Of a DNA stretch of 7,504 nt, positions 1 through 4,537 are shown piece after piece. The notes under the pieces were generated by a model, which ran no database searches, was not told the DNA's origin, and saw only the letters and a list, made by a program, of their open reading frames with translations. The position numbers were made by a program, and so were the translations under genes. Position 1 is the stretch's first letter. The number at the start of each line of letters is the position of its first letter. Source of the DNA: CAYNUJ01 sp964573255 (GTDB taxonomy: Bacteria > Bacteroidota > Ignavibacteria > Ignavibacteriales > Melioribacteraceae); assembly GCA_964573255.1 (NCBI GenBank), contig CAZNJB010000078.1, positions 1-7,504 on the forward strand. The letters run 5' to 3'.

Positions 1-72
1 TTTTTCAAGCAGAAGACGGCATACGAGATTTCTGCCTGTCTCGTGGGCTCGGAAGATGTGTATAAGAAGCAG
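1..72 (+). other. Illumina Nextera P7/i7 adapter (non-biological contamination)
   Basis: Bases 6-29 match the Illumina P7 oligonucleotide exactly. Bases 30-37 (TTCTGCCT) sit in the i7 index slot and match the adapter form of Nextera index N703 as I remember it. Bases 38-52 are the Nextera read-2 adapter. Bases 53-72 are the Tn5 mosaic end with errors: one extra A near 53-54, and AAGAAGCAG where AAGAGACAG is expected. The leading TTTTT fits the poly-A usually read after the adapter end, here reverse-complemented. This is read-through of a short insert left untrimmed at a contig end. The mismatches fit low-quality read ends. The bases should be masked and not annotated. Confidence 0.97.
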
Positions 73-245
73 GTATTAATGATATTACGTTTAATATTGA
101 AAAAGATGAAAAAATATTGACGGAATATTCGCATAAATATACAATTGAAGGATTTGAGGAATTGTGTGAAGGGTGCTTCAGGTTAAGTAATTATTGGACG
201 GACGAAAATAAATATTTTGCCGTTTTATTTATGAAAGCTGTTTAG
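73..245 (+). CDS. EgtD-like L-histidine N-alpha-methyltransferase, C-terminal fragment
   Basis: This open frame enters from the adapter junction and ends at TAG 243-245, giving 56 complete codons from base 75. The fragment contains TEYSHKYT, then a helix, then YWTDENKYFAVLF. This is the C-terminal pattern of the EgtD family (SAM-dependent histidine trimethylation, first step of ergothioneine synthesis), where a T-E-x-S-x-K motif is followed by W-x-T-D and a hydrophobic last strand. In characterised EgtD the Glu and Ser of that motif contact the substrate imidazole, and both are present here (codons near 126-134). The SAM-binding domain lies beyond the contig end, so substrate specificity cannot be confirmed, and a related DUF2260-type methyltransferase is possible. 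Its last 17 bases overlap the 3' end of the convergent SET gene. No egtB or other ergothioneine gene is visible. Confidence 0.78.
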
Positions 246-648
246 ATTTGCTTTTCTTTCTGCAAGAATGACAGGTACAGTTTTCGTAGATCTCTTCATA
301 ACCGTAATCGATTGTTATTTCTTCCCCTTTTTTAATCTTTTTTGCGGCTATCAATTTTAGGGAGGTTTCATCCCCATCTTCTACTTCGCAATTGGGTTTA
401 CAATCGTGATTAATATATTTTATTTTATCTGTCATTGCCGTATCGATGTATGTATCGCCGTTCCAAAAGATATAAACGTTATCTTCTTCATATTCGCGAC
501 GCAAGCATTCATCTCCGTCTATTACCTCTCCTTTAATCCACATTACTAATTCACCTTTGGGTATATCTTTTGCGGCGAATATTCCTTTCCCGTGGATAGG
601 AGAGTCTTTTACAACAACATATTTCTCCCAATTTTTTTCTTTATTCAT
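229..648 (-). CDS. SET-domain protein-lysine methyltransferase-like protein
   Basis: The 139-residue protein is essentially one SET domain plus a short post-SET tail. It shows the N-terminal SET motif HGKGIF (residues 19-24), the SAM-binding NHxCxPN motif (80-86) and GEEITIDYGY (108-117), which carries the catalytic-type Tyr. A CxCxxC tail (Cys124, 126, 129) could form a zinc site with Cys82 of the NHDC motif, as in eukaryotic SET/post-SET enzymes. The family transfers methyl groups from SAM to protein lysines; the bacterial target cannot be told from sequence. There is no signal peptide, so a cytoplasmic location is expected. The ATG at 646-648 lies one base after the stop of the upstream minus-strand gene, so the two are probably co-transcribed. 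No good Shine-Dalgarno is visible. Its 3' end overlaps the convergent methyltransferase fragment by 17 bases. Confidence 0.88.
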   Translation of the reverse strand: MNKEKNWEKYVVVKDSPIHGKGIFAAKDIPKGELVMWIKGEVIDGDECLRREYEEDNVYIFWNGDTYIDTAMTDKIKYINHDCKPNCEVEDGDETSLKLIAAKKIKKGEEITIDYGYEEIYENCTCHSCRKKSKSKQLS

Positions 649-649
649 A

Positions 650-1081
650 TTACTTATTATTCTGAAGTTTAATGCAGGCGTTTAATATCTTTTCTTCGTC
701 GCTACCGGGAAGAATCGGGAAATTATATTTGTAATCGTCAATGTTCGACTTATTATTATAATTAAATGATTTTAGAACGTTTCCGTTTTTATCGTAATAA
801 ATTATCGAAAGCATAGCATACTTTGCTAATTTTTTATTGAACAAATAATAAGTTTTAGATTTGTAAATCTTTCCGGGAACACTTTCGATTATAAAGGGTG
901 GATCATTTTCCACCATTGCCCAAACGTATAATTCATCTCCCTTATAACTATCGAGGTTTGTTGTATCGATATACAGTTTATCGACTGCACCTTCATAAAT
1001 TAGAAGCCATCTTTTATCCTGTGCTTGTAAACAAGTAATAGCTATCAGTAAAAAAATGATGTACGAAAATATCTTTTTCAT
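650..1081 (-). CDS. Small exported protein, surface-adhesin E-like
   Basis: The 143-residue protein starts with a typical signal peptide (MKKIFSYIIFLLIAITCLQA, probable cleavage near residue 20). I chose the ATG at 1079-1081 over an in-frame TTG 30 bases upstream because the signal peptide begins there and an AGG lies about 7 bases before it. The mature part has W-x(n)-VDKLYIDTTNLD, LYVWAMVE, YYDKNGNVLKSF and PILPGSDEEKILNAC. This order resembles the surface-adhesin E family: YID, V-W, Yd-x-x-G, PgS near the end, then a terminal Cys. The Cys often seen in the middle of that family appears to be absent (LFNKKLAKY), leaving Cys136 without an obvious partner. The assignment rests on remembered motif order and function is unknown. 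It precedes the SET gene by one base. A lipobox is unlikely, because Cys17 is preceded by IT. Confidence 0.72.
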   Translation of the reverse strand: MKKIFSYIIFLLIAITCLQAQDKRWLLIYEGAVDKLYIDTTNLDSYKGDELYVWAMVENDPPFIIESVPGKIYKSKTYYLFNKKLAKYAMLSIIYYDKNGNVLKSFNYNNKSNIDDYKYNFPILPGSDEEKILNACIKLQNNK

Positions 1082-1249
1082 TTTGAACCTGTAATTATGA
1101 TTGGGCAGCAAAAATTTTCATTTGTAAAGTATAATAATACGAAATGCGTTGATGATTTTCCATTTGATAATGAAGAGAATAAGAAAGTTTAACAACGGGA
1201 GTAAATTACTTTATCGAAAAACATTGATAAAACGAGTATGAGAGCATTG

Positions 1250-1337
1250 CGGAAAGGGAGGGATTCGAACCCTCGGTACGCGAAATGCGCACAACGGTTT
1301 TCGAGACCGCCCCGTTCAACCACTCCGGCACCTTTCC
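1250..1337 (-). tRNA. tRNA-Ser (anticodon CGA)
   Basis: The minus strand folds as a class II tRNA. The 7-bp acceptor stem is GGAAAGG/CCTTTCC, the D-arm region carries GGAGTGGTTGAAC, and the anticodon loop CTCGAAA gives CGA at 1301-1303. The T arm is GAGGGTTCGAATCCCTC. The long variable arm (GUGCG/CGUAC stem) and discriminator G are serine features. CCA is not encoded (GCAATG follows). It lies 52 bases downstream of the tRNA-Ser(GGA) gene, with an identical acceptor stem and a nearly identical 5' third, which suggests an old duplication. Confidence 0.96.
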
Positions 1338-1343
1338 GAAAAG

Positions 1344-1351
1344 CAAATAGA
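1344..1351 (-). promoter_or_regulatory. Possible weak -7 element of tRNA-Ser(CGA)
   Basis: The minus strand reads TCTATTTG, one base off TAnnTTTG, and ends 6 bases before the tRNA 5' end. I see no TTTG -33 element at the right distance, since that position falls in the hairpin loop. This would let the second tRNA be transcribed despite the hairpin, but the evidence is weak. Confidence 0.25.
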
Positions 1352-1361
1352 GAACAAACAT

Positions 1362-1387
1362 AAAACCCACGACGGTGCGTGGGTTTT
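1362..1387 (-). terminator. Intrinsic terminator-like hairpin between the two tRNA-Ser genes
   Basis: Bases 1362-1371 and 1378-1387 form a perfect 10-bp inverted repeat (AAAACCCACG/CGTGGGTTTT) with a 6-base loop. Read on the minus strand, it begins two bases after the 3' end of tRNA-Ser(GGA) and ends in TTTT, a short U tract. It looks like a rho-independent terminator for that tRNA. The plus-strand copy also ends in five Ts, so it could work in both directions. The second tRNA gene lies downstream of it, so partial read-through or a separate promoter would be needed for that gene. Confidence 0.65.
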
Positions 1388-1389
1388 TG

Positions 1390-1478
1390 CGGAAAGGGTG
1401 GGATTCGAACCCACGGACCGGCGGTAGCCGGTCACACGCTCTCCAGGCGTGCCAGTTCAACCACTCCTGCACCTTTCC
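1390..1478 (-). tRNA. tRNA-Ser (anticodon GGA)
   Basis: This is a class II tRNA on the minus strand. It has the acceptor stem GGAAAGG/CCTTTCC, discriminator G at 1390, and anticodon loop CTGGAGA giving GGA (1442-1444) on a CACGC/GCGTG stem. The T arm is GTGGGTTCGAATCCCAC. The variable arm has a perfect 7-bp GACCGGC/GCCGGTC stem (1416-1422 with 1427-1433), which identifies serine. CCA is not encoded. A well-formed promoter lies just upstream, and a terminator-like hairpin follows within two bases. Confidence 0.96.
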
Positions 1479-1492
1479 AAAATTTCAAGTGC

Positions 1493-1524
1493 CAAATATA
1501 ATTATTTCATTATTTCCAATCAAA
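1493..1524 (-). promoter_or_regulatory. Bacteroidota-type promoter of tRNA-Ser(GGA)
   Basis: On the minus strand TTTG (1521-1524) is followed after 20 bases by TATATTTG (1493-1500). This matches the TTTG-N(17-23)-TAnnTTTG pattern known for the primary sigma factor of Bacteroidota. The -7 element ends 14 bases before the tRNA 5' end, leaving a short leader for RNase P to remove. It is the best evidence in the window for the organism's phylum. Confidence 0.7.
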
Positions 1525-1583
1525 GAAGATTTCAAAATAAAATTATTTTTATTGAAAACAGTCCGGATTGTCAATTTTGCAAA

Positions 1584-1591
1584 TATATTTG
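1584..1591 (+). promoter_or_regulatory. Possible -7 element upstream of the ATP-cone kinase
   Basis: TATATTTG fits TAnnTTTG on the plus strand, about 75 bases before the kinase ATG. A TTG at 1568-1570 is only 13 bases upstream, too close for a normal -33 element. The motif is also common by chance in AT-rich DNA. It is the only candidate I see in the 188-base gap between the tRNA and the kinase. Confidence 0.3.
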
Positions 1592-1666
1592 TTTTTTAAA
1601 TTAAGATTATTATTTGAATAATTACTTTATTTACATTATGTTTTACACTCATTTTGAAATAAATCG

Positions 1667-3016
1667 ATGGATATCATGAGTAAGTTTCAATTTGTAATTA
1701 AACGTAGTGGAGCAAGAGTACCCTTTAAAAGAGAAAGAATTGTGAACGCTATTTATCGTGCCGCTGTATCAGTCGGCGGAAGAGATAAAGGGCGTGCTGA
1801 ATTCTTGGCCGATAAAGTTATCGAATTGATGGAAAATTTGTACGAAGAAGGATATACTCCTCAAATTGAAGAAATTCAAGATGCCGTAGAAAAGGTGCTT
1901 GTTGAAAATGGACATGCTAAAGTTGCTAAAGAATATATTCTATACAGAGACGAACAGAAGAGGAAAAGAGAAGAAGCTTCAAAGTATGCGTCGAAGCCCT
2001 CTGAAAATATACCTTGGAGTAAAATTTGGCATGTTTTAGATTGGGCGGCAAATCATGAATTAAATACAGTTCAGAAACTGAATGATAGAATTGCAAAAGG
2101 GGAATTTCCCCATATTGTGCACGAATCGGAAAATGCTTACGAACAGCAGATTTGCACAGCTGCGGATCTCATTAAGGAAAGAATCGATGAAATTAGAATG
2201 GTTTTTGTCACCGGTCCATCTTCCTCCGGTAAAACTACTTCCACAATCAAGCTCGAGAAAAAGCTGAAAGAAGATGGTTATTCATTCGTATCACTGAATG
2301 TAGATCATTACTTCTTCGATTTGGAATTGCATCCTAAGGATGAATTCGGTGATTACGATTTTGAAACACCTCAGGCATTAGATTTAGAGTTGATTAATGA
2401 TCATCTCCAAAAATTAGCTGCTGGAAAAGAAGTAAAAATTCCTTACTATGATTTTAAAACAGGCAAAAGAACTTTAGATGTCACACCACTCCATTTGGAA
2501 AGTAATCAAATTTTATTGATCGATAGTTTACACGGACTTTATCCTCAAATGTCGCACAGTATTCCGGATTCTCAGAAGTTTAAGCTCTATCTTGAACCTC
2601 TCCTTCAAATGAAAGGTGTTGACGGAAGATATATTCGATGGACAGATATTCGTCTTATCAGAAGGATGCTAAGAGATTCGGTTCAACGAGCTTATAACCC
2701 CAAGCAGACACTTGAACATTGGCATTATGTGCGTGCAAGTGAATTAAGGCATATAATTCCATACAATAATAACGCCGATTATATTATCAATAGTGCAATG
2801 CCTTATGAATTGCCTCTTTATGCCCATCGAATGTTGAATTTATTCAAGGAATGGGAGAAAGAATTTGAGAACAATGCTCTGCGAGAAGATGCTTATGTAA
2901 GGGCTTCCAGATTAAGTAAGGTCCTCGAATCGATTACTCCAATTAGTGATGATTCGCCTGTTCCTAAGGATTCCGTACTAAGGGAATTTATTGGCGGAAG
3001 TATATTCGATTATTAA
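1667..3016 (+). CDS. ATP-cone / uridine-kinase-like P-loop kinase fusion
   Basis: The protein has 449 residues and no membrane segments. Residues about 6-100 form an ATP-cone: VIKRSGARVPFKRERIVNAI, later IEEIQDAVEKVLVENG and AKEYILYRDEQ. This nucleotide-sensing domain is known from NrdR and ribonucleotide reductases. After a linker, residues about 175-400 form a phosphoribulokinase/uridine-kinase domain with Walker A GPSSSGKTT (183-191), VDHYFFD (212-218, equivalent to the Udk DDFY region), DYDFETPQALD (229-239), IPYYDF (258-263), LLIDSLHGL (283-291) and a lid-like RRMLRDSVQRAY (332-343). The likely reaction is ATP-dependent phosphorylation of a nucleoside or related substrate, with uridine or cytidine the best guess. 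Bacterial Udk is about 210 residues, so this protein is about twice that length. The start is ATG 1667 or the in-frame ATG 1676; no Shine-Dalgarno decides. The MBOAT gene follows after 14 bases. Confidence 0.85.
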   Translation: MDIMSKFQFVIKRSGARVPFKRERIVNAIYRAAVSVGGRDKGRAEFLADKVIELMENLYEEGYTPQIEEIQDAVEKVLVENGHAKVAKEYILYRDEQKRKREEASKYASKPSENIPWSKIWHVLDWAANHELNTVQKLNDRIAKGEFPHIVHESENAYEQQICTAADLIKERIDEIRMVFVTGPSSSGKTTSTIKLEKKLKEDGYSFVSLNVDHYFFDLELHPKDEFGDYDFETPQALDLELINDHLQKLAAGKEVKIPYYDFKTGKRTLDVTPLHLESNQILLIDSLHGLYPQMSHSIPDSQKFKLYLEPLLQMKGVDGRYIRWTDIRLIRRMLRDSVQRAYNPKQTLEHWHYVRASELRHIIPYNNNADYIINSAMPYELPLYAHRMLNLFKEWEKEFENNALREDAYVRASRLSKVLESITPISDDSPVPKDSVLREFIGGSIFDY

Positions 3017-3030
3017 TTACATGGTAAAAT

Positions 3031-4500
3031 ATGGATTTATCCTTTTTAGATAGATTTCTTGAGCAGCTAAAATATTTACCTCAAGAACCGTTACTATTTA
3101 ATTCCTCTTTCTTTTTATACTTCTTCTTTATTGTTGTAGTCTTCAACAGAATATTTATCAATAATAGAAGGGCAAAAGTAATTTTCCTGATGATGATGTC
3201 TCTCTTTTTTTATTACAAATCATCAGGAATATACTTCTATTTAGTTATTGTAAGTTCGCTGATTGATTACTTTGCGGGTTTACAAATCTCTAATACAAAT
3301 GATAAGAGGAAGAAAAAGATATTTCTCCTTATAAGTTTGGTTGCTAATCTTGGGCTATTAGGGTACTTCAAATACACATATTTTATATTGGATACTTTTA
3401 ATTTGCTGGGAAAACCTCCCTTCGATGCTGTAGATATATTCCTGCCGGTTGGAATATCCTTCTTTACTTTCCAATCGATGAGTTACACAATCGATATATA
3501 TAGAGGAGTTCTTAAGCCTGAAAAAGATTTTTTGAATTTTCTTTTCTTTGTTTCCTTCTTCCCGCAGCTTGTTGCCGGACCAATTGTACGTGCTTCCGAA
3601 TTTCTTCCGCAAATAAATAAAGAACCATTTATCACCAAGGCGGATATTGGTCGTGCTATGTTTTTAATTATTGCGGGGTTATTGAAGAAAGCTGTTATTG
3701 CTGACTACATTAGCATAAATTTTGTCGATAGAGTTTTCGATTTCCCTGCTAGATTTACCGGTGTGGAGAATTTACTTGCTGTTTATGCGTACGGATTACA
3801 AATTTATTGTGATTTCAGCGGCTATTCTGATATGGCGATAGGTCTTGCATTATTATTAGGTTTTCGTTTGCCGGATAATTTTAATTCTCCATATCGTGCA
3901 GCAACTATAACAGAACTTTGGAGAAGATGGCATTTAACCTTATCGAGGTGGTTAAAAGATTATCTCTATATTTCACTCGGTGGCAACAGGAAGGGGAGAC
4001 TGAAAACATATAGAAATTTGTTTTTGACTATGTTACTCGGTGGTTTATGGCATGGTGCAAACTGGCGGTTTGTTATTTGGGGTATGTTCCATGGTATTCT
4101 TTTAGCTGTTGAAAGATATTTTAACATTCCTCAAAAAATTGAAAAATATAAGTTCCTGCGTATTCCGGGAATAATAACTACATTCCACTTATGGTTGTTA
4201 TCAATGATATTTTTTAGAGCACAAAGTTACTCTGATGCTTTTGGTATGATAAAACAAATTTTTTATTTCTTCGAGCCGAAAGTATTTCTACAGTGGGTAG
4301 CAGGATATCCTTTAATCTTAACTCTTATGATTATCGGTTACGTTTCACATTATATGCCAGCCAAAGTTGAAAATAAATTTCGTGAATGGCTTACAATTTC
4401 CCCGCTTTGGGTTCAAGCATTATTATTGGCAGTTGTTATTTGGATTGTAGCGCAATTCAAATCTTCGGATATACAGCCATTTATTTATTTTCAATTTTGA
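3031..4500 (+). CDS. MBOAT-family membrane O-acyltransferase, AlgI/DltB-like
   Basis: The 489-residue polytopic membrane protein has hydrophobic segments throughout (near residues 23-40, 48-62, 66-83, 97-120, 137-150, 168-185, 208-226, 330-360, 380-395, 425-440 and 460-475). AlgI/DltB landmarks appear in order: FFPQLVAGPIVR (176-187), YCDFSGYSDMAIG (259-271), NFNSPYRAATITELWRRWHLTLSRWLKDYLY with His301, LGGNRKGR (316-323) and LLGGLWHGANW with the likely catalytic His341. It ends in FIYFQF, as many relatives do. Family members move acyl groups across or at the membrane onto exported polysaccharide, teichoic acid or similar acceptors. The usual SGNH/AlgJ-type partner is not in the window, so the acceptor is unknown. 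It is probably co-transcribed with the kinase. No strong Shine-Dalgarno is visible, and an out-of-frame ATG at 3021 opens only a 10-codon frame. Confidence 0.93.
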   Translation: MDLSFLDRFLEQLKYLPQEPLLFNSSFFLYFFFIVVVFNRIFINNRRAKVIFLMMMSLFFYYKSSGIYFYLVIVSSLIDYFAGLQISNTNDKRKKKIFLLISLVANLGLLGYFKYTYFILDTFNLLGKPPFDAVDIFLPVGISFFTFQSMSYTIDIYRGVLKPEKDFLNFLFFVSFFPQLVAGPIVRASEFLPQINKEPFITKADIGRAMFLIIAGLLKKAVIADYISINFVDRVFDFPARFTGVENLLAVYAYGLQIYCDFSGYSDMAIGLALLLGFRLPDNFNSPYRAATITELWRRWHLTLSRWLKDYLYISLGGNRKGRLKTYRNLFLTMLLGGLWHGANWRFVIWGMFHGILLAVERYFNIPQKIEKYKFLRIPGIITTFHLWLLSMIFFRAQSYSDAFGMIKQIFYFFEPKVFLQWVAGYPLILTLMIIGYVSHYMPAKVENKFREWLTISPLWVQALLLAVVIWIVAQFKSSDIQPFIYFQF

Positions 4501-4537
4501 TTGGGGAAGAGAAGGAATTGATTTAAAGATATTGGAT

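Noticed and set aside
1082..1111. Upstream TTG start extending the exported protein by 10 residues
   Set aside because: The extension is not part of a signal peptide, and the internal ATG is directly followed by MKKIF with an AGG at good spacing.
1210..1231. TTTATC/GATAAA inverted repeat downstream of tRNA-Ser(CGA) as a terminator
   Set aside because: It is only a 6-bp all-weak stem with a 10-base loop and no T tract after it on the minus strand.
1206..1599. Open frames on both strands overlapping the two tRNA genes
   Set aside because: Their translations are tRNA genes read as protein (for example the WDSNPRTGGSRSHALQACQFNHSC pattern is the familiar tRNA-Ser artefact). The tRNA folds are unambiguous.
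2082..2267. 61-codon plus-strand frame inside the ATP-cone kinase
   Set aside because: It is an out-of-frame shadow of a well-supported gene and contains no recognisable motif.
3021..3053. Short ATG frame (MVKYGFILFR) overlapping the MBOAT start as a leader peptide
   Set aside because: Ten codons without a ribosome site or attenuator-like structure are expected by chance.
3358..3612. 84-codon minus-strand frame inside the MBOAT gene
   Set aside because: It is the antisense of conserved membrane-protein codons and resembles no family.
4490..4537. Bidirectional terminator between the convergent MBOAT and kinase genes
   Set aside because: Only short AT-rich inverted repeats (TCAATT/AATTGA) are present, with no GC stem or T tract.
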